From the NCBI GenBank assembly GCA_029935405.1, contig JAOZKH010000001.1, positions 55,129 to 95,900 on the forward strand: 40,772 nt of DNA, read 5' to 3'. Shown piece after piece: positions 1 through 8,497 of this stretch. The translations under genes and the position numbers were made by a program. The notes beneath the pieces were generated by a model. The model did no database searches and was not told the origin of the DNA. It worked only from the letters and a program-made list of their open reading frames with translations. Every line of letters begins with the position of its first letter. Positions within the stretch are counted from its first letter, which is position 1. Source of the stretch: Vallitaleaceae bacterium (lineage in GTDB: Bacteria > Bacillota > Clostridia > Lachnospirales > Vallitaleaceae).

Positions 1-8
1 ATCAACTG

Positions 9-37
9 TTGTAAAACTCTAGATTCTGTGGTATACT
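9..37 (+). promoter_or_regulatory. Sigma-A type promoter upstream of rpsB
   Basis: TTGTAA (9-14), 17-nt spacer, TATACT (32-37). A second overlapping candidate is CTGTCA (36-41), 17 nt, TATAAT (59-64). Confidence 0.7.
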
Positions 38-69
38 GTCAATCGGGTAAAAAGCACGTATAATGATTT

Positions 70-100
70 TTAGCAAGGTGCCAACTAAGTTGGTTGCTAA
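70..100 (+). promoter_or_regulatory. Leader hairpin in the rpsB 5' UTR, possible r-protein S2 autoregulatory leader
   Basis: TTAGCAA(70-76)/TTGCTAA(94-100) outer stem, CCAAC(81-85)/GTTGG(89-93) inner stem, one-sided GGTG bulge. Confidence 0.5.
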
Positions 101-144
101 GATGTTGATTTGTACGGAAGAAGTTAACCAATGGAGGTAAGAAA

Positions 145-864
145 ATGAGCGTTATATCAATGAAACAATTACTTGAAGCAGGTGTACATTTTGGACACCA
201 AACAAGAAGATGGAACCCTAAAATGGCTGAGTACATATATACTGAGCGTAATGGAATCTACATCATCGACTTACAAAAGACTACTAAATTAATCGATAAA
301 GCTTATGATGTAATCAAAGATGTTGTAGCTGAAGGTGGTAAAGTATTGTTTGTAGGGACTAAGAAACAAGCGCAAGAATCTATTCGTAAAGAAGCTGAGC
401 GTTGTGGTATGTTCTACGTTAATAACAGATGGTTAGGTGGAATGCTTACAAATTACAAAACTATTCAATCAAGAATCAATAGACTTAAAGAATTAGAAAA
501 AATGGAAGAAAATGGTACATTTGATGTACTTCCTAAAAAAGAAGTAATAGGACTTCATCACGAAATGGCTAAACTTGAGAGAAACTTAGGTGGTATTAAA
601 GATATGAACGGTACTCCTGATGTAATATTTATTGTAGATCCTAGAAATGAAAGAATTGCTATTCAAGAAGCACATATATTAGGAATTCCATTAGTAGGAA
701 TCGTTGATACTAATTGTGATCCTGAAGAAATAGATTATGTGATTCCTGGTAACGATGATGCAATCAGAGCTGTAAAGCTAATTACAGGTAAAATGGCTGA
801 TGCAGTAATTGAAGCTAATCAAGGCGCATCTATGGATGCTGGCGAGGAAGCTACAGCTGAGTAG
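145..864 (+). CDS. rpsB: 30S ribosomal protein S2
   Basis: 239 aa; [22 protein letters not shown] and [11 protein letters not shown] motifs; GGAGG RBS; followed by tsf. Confidence 0.99.
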   Translation: MSVISMKQLLEAGVHFGHQTRRWNPKMAEYIYTERNGIYIIDLQKTTKLIDKAYDVIKDVVAEGGKVLFVGTKKQAQESIRKEAERCGMFYVNNRWLGGMLTNYKTIQSRINRLKELEKMEENGTFDVLPKKEVIGLHHEMAKLERNLGGIKDMNGTPDVIFIVDPRNERIAIQEAHILGIPLVGIVDTNCDPEEIDYVIPGNDDAIRAVKLITGKMADAVIEANQGASMDAGEEATAE

Positions 865-901
865 TAATAGGTCTAGTTTAAATACGTGGAGGTATTAAAA
901 A

Positions 902-1828
902 ATGGCAGTTAATGCAAGTATGGTAAAAGAGTTAAGACAAAGAACAGGCGCTGGTATGCTTGATTGTAAGAAAGTATTAACAGAAACTGATGGAAATATT
1001 GATAAATCTATTGAATTATTAAGAGAAAAAGGTTTAGCTAAAGCTGCTAAAAAGGCACATCGTATTGCAGCTGAAGGTATTGCAGCTGCTACAGCAACAG
1101 AAGATAATAAAACTGCAGTAGTTGTTGAAGTTAACTCGGAAACGGACTTTGTTGCTAAAAACGAAAAATTTAGAAATTATGTTTCAGCAATTGCTAATCA
1201 AGCATTAGTAAGTGAGTCGGCTGACATTGAAGCATTTTTAGCAGAAAAATATATCGAAGACGAAACAAAGACAGTTCAAGATTCATTGAACGAGCAAATC
1301 GCCGTAATAGGAGAAAAATTAAGTATTCGTCGTTTCAAAAAAATCGTTGCAGAAAATGGAGCTATTGCTTCATATGTACACGGTGGTGGAAAAATTGGAG
1401 TTCTTATTGAAGCTGAAACAGAAATTGTAAATGATGATGTAATGGAAGCACTTAAAAATATTGCAATGCAAATTGCAGCTCTTCCACCTGTATATTTATC
1501 AAGAACAGAAGTAGATAAAAGCTACATTGATTCAGAAACAGCAATTCTTAAACAACAAGCAATGAATGAAAATCCTGAAAAGCCAGAGAGTATTATCGAG
1601 AAAATGATCATCGGTCGTTTAAATAAACAACTTAAGGAAGTTTGTCTTCTTGATCAAACATATGTTAAAGACAGTGACTTAACTGTTCAAAAATATGTTG
1701 ATAGTATTTCAAAGGCTGTTGGGACATCTATCACTCTTAAATCATATGTTCGTTTTGAAACAGGCGAAGGTATTGAAAAAAAAGAAGAAAACTTTGCAGA
1801 AGAAGTTGCAAAGCAAATGCAATCATAA
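902..1828 (+). CDS. tsf: Elongation factor Ts
   Basis: 308 aa; VKELRQRTGAGMLDCKKVL and VVEVNSETDFVAKN motifs; rpsB-tsf synteny. Confidence 0.99.
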   Translation: MAVNASMVKELRQRTGAGMLDCKKVLTETDGNIDKSIELLREKGLAKAAKKAHRIAAEGIAAATATEDNKTAVVVEVNSETDFVAKNEKFRNYVSAIANQALVSESADIEAFLAEKYIEDETKTVQDSLNEQIAVIGEKLSIRRFKKIVAENGAIASYVHGGGKIGVLIEAETEIVNDDVMEALKNIAMQIAALPPVYLSRTEVDKSYIDSETAILKQQAMNENPEKPESIIEKMIIGRLNKQLKEVCLLDQTYVKDSDLTVQKYVDSISKAVGTSITLKSYVRFETGEGIEKKEENFAEEVAKQMQS

Positions 1829-1845
1829 TGAATTTGTAAAGAGTA

Positions 1846-1882
1846 AAAAAAGGGAAGCACTTTTGTGTTTCTCTTTTCTTTT
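1846..1882 (+). terminator. Rho-independent terminator after tsf
   Basis: GGGAAGCAC-TTTT-GTGTTTCTC hairpin followed by TTTTCTTTT. Confidence 0.8.
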
Positions 1883-1894
1883 AGAGTAAAAGAG

Positions 1895-1935
1895 ATAGTT
1901 AAGGTATCAAAACTTAGTTATAACACCTTAACTAT
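1895..1935. repeat. 11-bp perfect inverted repeat upstream of pyrH
   Basis: ATAGTTAAGGT (1895-1905) and ACCTTAACTAT (1925-1935), 19-nt loop. Confidence 0.7.
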
Positions 1936-2017
1936 AGAGTTTAATATATTAAATTTTATGTTGTTTTAGTGGTAATTCATGCAAACTTATGATAAATTAA
2001 TAGTTAGAGGTGTTAAT

Positions 2018-2722
2018 ATGGGAAAATACAAAAAGATATTGTTAAAGCTAAGTGGAGAAGCTCTTGCAGGTGATAATGTAAAAGGATTTTCAGAATCAAC
2101 AGTACTTGAAGTTGCAAGGCAAGTGAAAGTATTAATTGAAGAAGGTATTCAAGTGGGTATTGTCATTGGCGGCGGTAATTTTTGGAGGGGGCGTTCTAGT
2201 GCATCAATGGATAGGACAAAAGCTGATGAAATAGGTATGTTAGCAACTGTAATGAATTGTTTGTATACAGCTGAAATATTTAGAACAGTAGGAATCATTA
2301 CTAAAGTTATGACACCATTTAATGTTGGCATGATGACTACGGTTTTTAGTAAAGATGAATGTATGCTCAGACAAGAAACAGGAGAAGTGGTTTTCTTTGC
2401 TGGAGGAACAGGCCACCCATACTTTTCAACTGATACAGCTGCAGCATTAAGAGCTATTGAAACAGAATGTGATATTATTCTATTGGCTAAAAATATTGAT
2501 GGAGTTTATGACTCAGACCCAAATATTAATAAAGATGCTGTAAAGTTTGACAAAATATCTTTGAAAAAAGTAATTGATAAAGATTTAAAGGTAATGGATT
2601 TAACAGCTGCTATTATGTGCTTAGAACAAAAAGTATGTATGAGTGTGTTTTATCTAAATGATAAAAATAGTATTATTAATGCCGCAGAAGATAAAACTAA
2701 TGGCACGTTGGTATATGTTTAA
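2018..2722 (+). CDS. pyrH: UMP kinase
   Basis: KYKKILLKLSGEALAG, GGGNFWRGR, GGTGHPYFSTDTAAALRA. Start moved to ATG 2018, preceded by AGAGGTG; the ORF track starts at 1979. Confidence 0.98.
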   Translation: MGKYKKILLKLSGEALAGDNVKGFSESTVLEVARQVKVLIEEGIQVGIVIGGGNFWRGRSSASMDRTKADEIGMLATVMNCLYTAEIFRTVGIITKVMTPFNVGMMTTVFSKDECMLRQETGEVVFFAGGTGHPYFSTDTAAALRAIETECDIILLAKNIDGVYDSDPNINKDAVKFDKISLKKVIDKDLKVMDLTAAIMCLEQKVCMSVFYLNDKNSIINAAEDKTNGTLVYV

Positions 2723-2757
2723 AAAAATGAATTTTAATAAATAGGAGGTACAATACA

Positions 2758-3312
2758 ATGAAAGCTGAATTAAATAATTATAAAGGTAAAATGGAAAAAA
2801 CGATGCATGTATTAGAAGATGATTACAACTCAATTAGAGCAGGTCGTGCAAATCCTCATATACTAGATCATGTAGTAGTTGACTATTATGGTCAACCAAC
2901 CCCTTTATCACAAGTTGGAAATGTAGCAGTACCGGAAGCTAGGTTAATTCAAATTACTCCATGGGACAAAACTATGTTAAAGGAAATTGAAAAGGCATTA
3001 AATATGTCAGACATTGGTATTCATCCTCAAAATGATGGTATTTGTATACGATTGTCATTTCCGGATTTAACAGAAGAAAGACGTAAAGAGTTAACCAAAG
3101 AGGTTAAGAAAAAAGGCGAAGACGCAAAAGTGGCTATTCGTAATATTAGAAGAGATGCGAATGAACACTTTAAAAAAGCTGAAAAGTCACATGATATAAC
3201 TGAAGATGATCTTAAAGATTTTGAAGATGAAATTCAGAAGTTAACAGATGATTTTATAAAAAATATTGATAAACATGTAGAGAATAAAAACAAAGAAATA
3301 CTTACTGTATAA
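2758..3312 (+). CDS. frr: Ribosome recycling factor
   Basis: 184 aa; SIRAGRANPHILDHVVVDYYG; pyrH-frr synteny; GGAGG RBS. Confidence 0.98.
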   Translation: MKAELNNYKGKMEKTMHVLEDDYNSIRAGRANPHILDHVVVDYYGQPTPLSQVGNVAVPEARLIQITPWDKTMLKEIEKALNMSDIGIHPQNDGICIRLSFPDLTEERRKELTKEVKKKGEDAKVAIRNIRRDANEHFKKAEKSHDITEDDLKDFEDEIQKLTDDFIKNIDKHVENKNKEILTV

Positions 3313-3324
3313 AACTATTTGTAT

Positions 3325-3358
3325 AAGGTCCCTGAGTATGCAGGGACCTTAATATTTT
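3325..3358 (+). terminator. Hairpin, probable (partial) terminator after frr
   Basis: AAGGTCCCTG (3325-3334)/CAGGGACCTT (3341-3350) followed by AATATTTT. Confidence 0.6.
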
Positions 3359-3373
3359 AATCTGGAGGTTAAG

Positions 3374-4123
3374 ATGGTACCAAAGCATATAGCATTAATT
3401 ATGGATGGAAATGGAAGATGGGCTAAAGCCAAAGGAAAACCAAGAACTTTTGGACATAAAAAAGGTAGTGAAACTCTTAAGCAAATTTGCAAAGATGCTT
3501 ATAATCTTGGAGTTGAATATATAACAGTATATGCATTTTCAACTGAAAATTGGAAAAGATCTACAGAAGAAGTTTCGTTTTTAATGAATCTTTTAAGATC
3601 TTACCTTAAAGAAAGTATAAAAAATGCAACTGAAAATAATATGCGAGTACGTGTAATCGGTGACAGAGAAGATTTAGCAGAAGATATTAAAGAAGCCATT
3701 ATCAAAATGGAAGAAGCAACTAAAGATTTTACTGGACTTAATCTTACAATCGCTTTAAATTATGGTGGTAGAGATGAAATTCTCAGGGGAATTAAGAAAC
3801 AAATGAATATACTTATAAAGGAAGTAACTATAGAATCATCAGATGAAACCGCAGATAATCAACTTACACAGTTGTTAAATAAAATAAATAATATAAATGA
3901 AAAAGATTTTACATTATACTTAGATACAAAGGGTATTCCTGACCCGGATTTGATGATTAGAACTAGTGGAGAACTTAGAACTAGTAACTTTTTGCCATGG
4001 CAATTAGCATATACAGAGTTTTACTTTACTAATTGTCATTGGCCTGACTTTAATCGTAGTGAACTTGAAAAAGCAATAGAATATTATAATCAAAGAGATA
4101 GAAGATTTGGAGGTGCTAAGTAA
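3374..4123 (+). CDS. uppS: Isoprenyl (undecaprenyl diphosphate) synthase
   Basis: HIALIMDGNGRWAKAKGKPRTFGHKKG, DPDLMIRTSGELRTSNFLPWQLAYTEFYF. Confidence 0.97.
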   Translation: MVPKHIALIMDGNGRWAKAKGKPRTFGHKKGSETLKQICKDAYNLGVEYITVYAFSTENWKRSTEEVSFLMNLLRSYLKESIKNATENNMRVRVIGDREDLAEDIKEAIIKMEEATKDFTGLNLTIALNYGGRDEILRGIKKQMNILIKEVTIESSDETADNQLTQLLNKINNINEKDFTLYLDTKGIPDPDLMIRTSGELRTSNFLPWQLAYTEFYFTNCHWPDFNRSELEKAIEYYNQRDRRFGGAK

Positions 4124-4926
4124 TGAAAATTAGAGTTATTTCAGCAATTATTGCATTACCGGTTTTTATTATACCAATAATTATTGGGGGACCTATATTC
4201 TATGGATTGATTATCATTGCCACAGGCATTGGTTTATATGAATTTGACAAAGCTTTTAAAATTAATAATAGAGTCATCTATATGTTACAATTACTTGCTT
4301 CCATAGTATTATTTGGATTGATTTGGATTGAAAAATATGAGTTTTTCCTTAGTGTTGGAGCATTACTATTTATTCTACTGTTTATTTATTACGTTATAAA
4401 ATATCCAAAAATTGAACTTAATAGTATATTCTATGCAGTAATAGGATTCTATTATTTGCCTGTTATGTTAAGCTATGTGATTCTTGTTCGGCAAAATGGG
4501 GAAATAGGAAATATATTTGTATGGTTAATTGTTATTATATCGTTTGGAAGTGATACATTTGCATACCTTGTAGGTAAAAACTTTGGCAAACACAAATTAG
4601 CTAAAGTACTTAGCCCAAAGAAAACTGTGGAAGGTGCTATTGGTGGTGTGTTAGGTGGGGCAATTTTATCCTTACTATACGCAGTGTATGTTAATGCTTT
4701 TTCAATGAATCTAGAACTGAGTCATTATATAGGGATCGGTATTATGGGAGCTATAGGTTCGGTATTTAGCCAATTCGGAGACATTTCAGCTTCTGCAATG
4801 AAACGCGCCACAGGAGTAAAAGATTTCGGAAAAATCATGCCAGGACATGGAGGAATATTAGATCGTATTGATTCAATACTTTTTGTTGCACCATTTGTTT
4901 ATTTTGGATTGATGATTATTCTATAG
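4123..4926 (+). CDS. cdsA: Phosphatidate cytidylyltransferase
   Basis: Polytopic; SFGSDTFAYLVGKNFGKHKLAKVLSPKKTVEGAIGG and GDISASAMKRATGVKDFGKIMPGHGGILDRIDS signature. Confidence 0.97.
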   Translation: MKIRVISAIIALPVFIIPIIIGGPIFYGLIIIATGIGLYEFDKAFKINNRVIYMLQLLASIVLFGLIWIEKYEFFLSVGALLFILLFIYYVIKYPKIELNSIFYAVIGFYYLPVMLSYVILVRQNGEIGNIFVWLIVIISFGSDTFAYLVGKNFGKHKLAKVLSPKKTVEGAIGGVLGGAILSLLYAVYVNAFSMNLELSHYIGIGIMGAIGSVFSQFGDISASAMKRATGVKDFGKIMPGHGGILDRIDSILFVAPFVYFGLMIIL

Positions 4927-4930
4927 TAAA

Positions 4931-4950
4931 TAGTGTCAGATTTGACACTA
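4931..4950. repeat. 8-bp inverted repeat between cdsA and dxr
   Basis: TAGTGTCA-GATT-TGACACTA. Confidence 0.6.
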
Positions 4951-4975
4951 CCAAAATTATATAAGAAGGAAATAT

Positions 4976-6160
4976 ATGAAAAAAATAGGAATTTTAGGTT
5001 CAACAGGTTCTATAGGATCGCAGACGTTAGAAATAATAGATTTACATGATGAATTAGAAGTTGTTGCTATTACGGCTAATAAAAGTGTGGATAAAGTTTT
5101 CGAGCAATGTCTTAAATATAAACCAGAATTAGTAGCAATGATGGATGAACAATCAGCTATAGAATTAGCTTTAAAACTTCAAGAGATAGAGGTTAAAGAT
5201 AAAAAGATTGAAAATATAAAAGTATTAGGCGGTATGGAAGGTTTGATTGCAGTTGCAGTTTACGAACCTATTGATGTTTTAGTAACTGCCGTAGTAGGTA
5301 TGATTGGACTAATTCCAACAGTGGAAGCTATTAAAGCGAAAAAAACTATTGCTCTAGCTAATAAAGAAACTTTGGTGACAGCTGGTGAAATTATAATGCC
5401 AATGGCTAAAGAATATGGCGTCAAAATTCTTCCTGTTGATAGCGAACATTCAGCGATTTATCAATCTTTAGTAGGCCAATCCTTGGATAAGATAGAAAAA
5501 GTTGTTTTAACAGCTTCTGGGGGCCCTTTTAGGGGTAAAACTAATAAAGAACTAAGAGAAGTGAAACTAGAAGATGCACTTAAACATCCAAATTGGGAAA
5601 TGGGTGCTAAGATTACAATTGATTCCTCGACGCTAATGAATAAGGGATTAGAAGTAATTGAAGCAAAATGGTTGTTTGATGTAACAACTGAACAAATAGA
5701 TGTAGTTGTACATCCAGAGAGCATATTACACTCAATGGTAATGTATATTGATGGTTCGTGTATAGGGCAAATGGGACTTCCGGATATGAAATTGCCAATA
5801 CAATACGCCCTTTTTGAAGGTGAAAGAAAGAATATGCCTTATGAACGTTTAAATTTGTCTCAAATTGGATCTTTAACTTTTGAAGAACCTAATAGAAAAA
5901 CATTTAAATGTTTAGACCTAGCATTTAAGTCAATTAAGATAGGCAAAGAAATACCAACAGTTCTAAATGCAGCTAATGAAAAGGCGGTTGAACTATTTTT
6001 AGAGAAAAAAATAAAGTATTTGGATATTCCAAAAATTATTGAAAATGCCATAAATACTTATGTAAAAACTAAGTATAATAAAGAAAAAAAATTAACAATT
6101 GATATGATTTTAGAGACAGAAAAGTGGGCTCACAACTTTGTTGTTGAATCTATAATATAG
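4976..6160 (+). CDS. dxr: 1-deoxy-D-xylulose 5-phosphate reductoisomerase
   Basis: GILGSTGSIGSQTLEII, ALANKETLVTAGE, PVDSEHSAIYQ, TASGGPFRG, HPNWEMGAKITIDSSTLMNKGLEVIEA. Confidence 0.98.
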   Translation: MKKIGILGSTGSIGSQTLEIIDLHDELEVVAITANKSVDKVFEQCLKYKPELVAMMDEQSAIELALKLQEIEVKDKKIENIKVLGGMEGLIAVAVYEPIDVLVTAVVGMIGLIPTVEAIKAKKTIALANKETLVTAGEIIMPMAKEYGVKILPVDSEHSAIYQSLVGQSLDKIEKVVLTASGGPFRGKTNKELREVKLEDALKHPNWEMGAKITIDSSTLMNKGLEVIEAKWLFDVTTEQIDVVVHPESILHSMVMYIDGSCIGQMGLPDMKLPIQYALFEGERKNMPYERLNLSQIGSLTFEEPNRKTFKCLDLAFKSIKIGKEIPTVLNAANEKAVELFLEKKIKYLDIPKIIENAINTYVKTKYNKEKKLTIDMILETEKWAHNFVVESII

Positions 6161-6181
6161 GCGAAAAGGTGGTAACAAATA

Positions 6182-7390
6182 ATGAGTATTATTGTAGCGT
6201 TATTAGTATTTAGTTTTATAGTTTTCATACATGAATTAGGACATTTTTATTTTGCAAGAAAAGGAGACATTGCTGTTGAGGAATTTGCTATCGGCATGGG
6301 TCCGAAATTATTTGGATTTAAAAGAAAAGGCACTTTGTGGACCATTAGATTATTACCGATTGGTGGGTTTTGTCGTATGCTTGGAGAAGATGGAGAAGAT
6401 GAATCCGAAAAAAAAGACACAATAATTGAAAATGAAGATACAATAAATGAAAACAAAGAACTGATAATAGATAATGGAATAGACAGTGATATAAATCATG
6501 ACAATGAATCAGTTAAAGATAAAAAAAATACTTTACAAGGTGGAGCATTTTATGAAAAATCAGTTTGGATAAGGATTCAAGCAGTCTTTGGAGGCCCTTT
6601 ATTTAATTTTATTCTCGCACTTATCTTTTCGTTTATTTTAATAGGATTATCAGTTATTTCAGTAAATGTTGTTTCTGTAGTTGGAGAGGAAACTCCAGCA
6701 AAAGAAGCGGGAATTATGGTTGGGGATAAACTAATATCTATTGATGGGCATAGATTATTAAGACCAAGGGAAGCTTCAATATATATTAATGTGCCAGAAG
6801 GTGATGCTCTTGATGTTGTTGTTAGAAGAACATTAGAAGATGGAAATACTATAGATATTGAATATGTAATTACACCAATGGTGATAGAAACTGATCCAAA
6901 TGTCCCACCTGAAGAAAGTGCTAATTATTATATGATTGGGATTGGATATGAACAAACTGAAAAAACGTTTTTTTCAATTATTAAGTATGGTGTTCTTGAA
7001 ACATTATCATGGATAAAAGTGGTGTTTTATTCCTTAGGTTTATTGATTACAGGACAGGTTCCGCCTTCTTCCTTATCTGGACCAGTAGGTCTTGTAACAA
7101 CAATTGGGTCTGATTATGAGAGAAGTTTGACAGAAGGATTTAAAGTAGTAGTAGCTAGCTTGAGTTTTTGGGTAGTATTAATAAGTGCTAACTTAGGTAT
7201 AATGAATTTATTACCGATTCCTGCACTTGACGGTGGAAGACTTGTATTTTTACTATTAGAGGCAGTTTTTAAAAAGCCAATTGCACCTGAAAAAGAAGGA
7301 TTTATTCACTTTGTTGGGTTTGCGTTGTTAATGGTATTAATGGTGTTTATAATGTATAATGATATATTACGTGTTCTAGGTTTAGGATAA
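6182..7390 (+). CDS. rseP: RIP (site-2 type) zinc metalloprotease with PDZ domain
   Basis: HELGH near the N-terminus, GGFCRMLGED, FGGPLFNFILA, NLLPIPALDGGR. Carries an acidic insertion at about aa 71-119. Confidence 0.96.
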   Translation: MSIIVALLVFSFIVFIHELGHFYFARKGDIAVEEFAIGMGPKLFGFKRKGTLWTIRLLPIGGFCRMLGEDGEDESEKKDTIIENEDTINENKELIIDNGIDSDINHDNESVKDKKNTLQGGAFYEKSVWIRIQAVFGGPLFNFILALIFSFILIGLSVISVNVVSVVGEETPAKEAGIMVGDKLISIDGHRLLRPREASIYINVPEGDALDVVVRRTLEDGNTIDIEYVITPMVIETDPNVPPEESANYYMIGIGYEQTEKTFFSIIKYGVLETLSWIKVVFYSLGLLITGQVPPSSLSGPVGLVTTIGSDYERSLTEGFKVVVASLSFWVVLISANLGIMNLLPIPALDGGRLVFLLLEAVFKKPIAPEKEGFIHFVGFALLMVLMVFIMYNDILRVLGLG

Positions 7391-7417
7391 AAAAAGCTGG
7401 TTTATAAGGGGAAAAAT

Positions 7418-8497
7418 ATGTTTGTAAGAGCAGAGACTAGAAGAATTCAGATTGGTGATGTGTTTATTGGCAATAATGAACCGATTAAAATACAAAGCAT
7501 GACAAATACTAAAACTGAAAATGTTGATGCTACAGTTGCTCAAATATTAAAACTAGAACAAGCAGGCTGTGATATTGTCAGAGTAGCAATACCTAATATA
7601 GAAGCTGCTAGAGCAATTAGTGAAATAAAAAAGTCAATACATATTCCTTTGGTAGCTGATATTCACTTTGATTATAAACTAGCTCTTGAATCTATAGCTA
7701 GAGGAATTGATAAGATAAGACTAAATCCAGGAAACATTGGTGATGATAAGAGGGTAAAAGAAGTTGTGCTTGCATGCAAAGCCCGTAATATACCTATTAG
7801 AATAGGTGTTAATGGTGGTTCATTAGAAAAACATATACTTGAAAAATATGGGCATCCTACACCAGAAGCTTTAGTTGAAAGTGCAATGTATCATGTTAAT
7901 ATTCTAGAAAACTTAGGGTTTTATAATATTATAATATCACTAAAATCATCAGATATTCAAACAACAGTGAAAGCGTACAAGTTAATGGCTGAGATTAAAA
8001 ACTATCCATTACACCTTGGAATAACAGAGGCAGGGACATTAGAAACTGGTACTATTAAATCTTCTGTTGGCCTTGGAATTATGCTTAATATGGGAATTGG
8101 GGATACACTAAGAGTTTCTCTTACAAGCGATGTAGTTGATGAAGTAAGAGTGGCTAAGAAAATTCTTCAATCTTTAGATTTATATGATAAAAATATTCAA
8201 ATTGTATCTTGCCCAACTTGTGGGAGAACTTCCATAGATTTAATTGCAATTGCTAAAGAAGTTGAACAAAAAACAACACATATTAAATATCCTTTTAAAA
8301 TTGCGGTTATGGGATGTGCTGTTAATGGTCCTGGAGAAGCAAGAGAGGCTGACTTAGGTATTGCAGGTGGCAATGGTGTAGGATTGATCTTTAAAAAAGG
8401 TAAAATTATTCGCAAGGTAAAGGAAGAAGAATTGGTTGAAGCTATACTAAGTGAGTTAAACGACATGGTGGTGGAACATGAGAAAAAATCTATTTGA
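7418..8497 (+). CDS. ispG: 4-hydroxy-3-methylbut-2-en-1-yl diphosphate synthase
   Basis: IQSMTNTKTENVDATVAQI, SCPTCGRTSIDL, MGCAVNGPGEAREADLGIAGG (Fe-S cysteines). Confidence 0.98.
   Translation: MFVRAETRRIQIGDVFIGNNEPIKIQSMTNTKTENVDATVAQILKLEQAGCDIVRVAIPNIEAARAISEIKKSIHIPLVADIHFDYKLALESIARGIDKIRLNPGNIGDDKRVKEVVLACKARNIPIRIGVNGGSLEKHILEKYGHPTPEALVESAMYHVNILENLGFYNIIISLKSSDIQTTVKAYKLMAEIKNYPLHLGITEAGTLETGTIKSSVGLGIMLNMGIGDTLRVSLTSDVVDEVRVAKKILQSLDLYDKNIQIVSCPTCGRTSIDLIAIAKEVEQKTTHIKYPFKIAVMGCAVNGPGEAREADLGIAGGNGVGLIFKKGKIIRKVKEEELVEAILSELNDMVVEHEKKSI

Noticed and set aside
1695-1889. 64-aa ORF overlapping the tsf 3' end
   Set aside because: Out of frame with tsf, its tail runs through the terminator hairpin, low-complexity Lys stretch; coincidental.
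3780-3920. Extended loop in UppS as an insertion of interest
   Set aside because: Only slightly longer than I expect before the DPDLMIRTSGE motif; within normal family variation.
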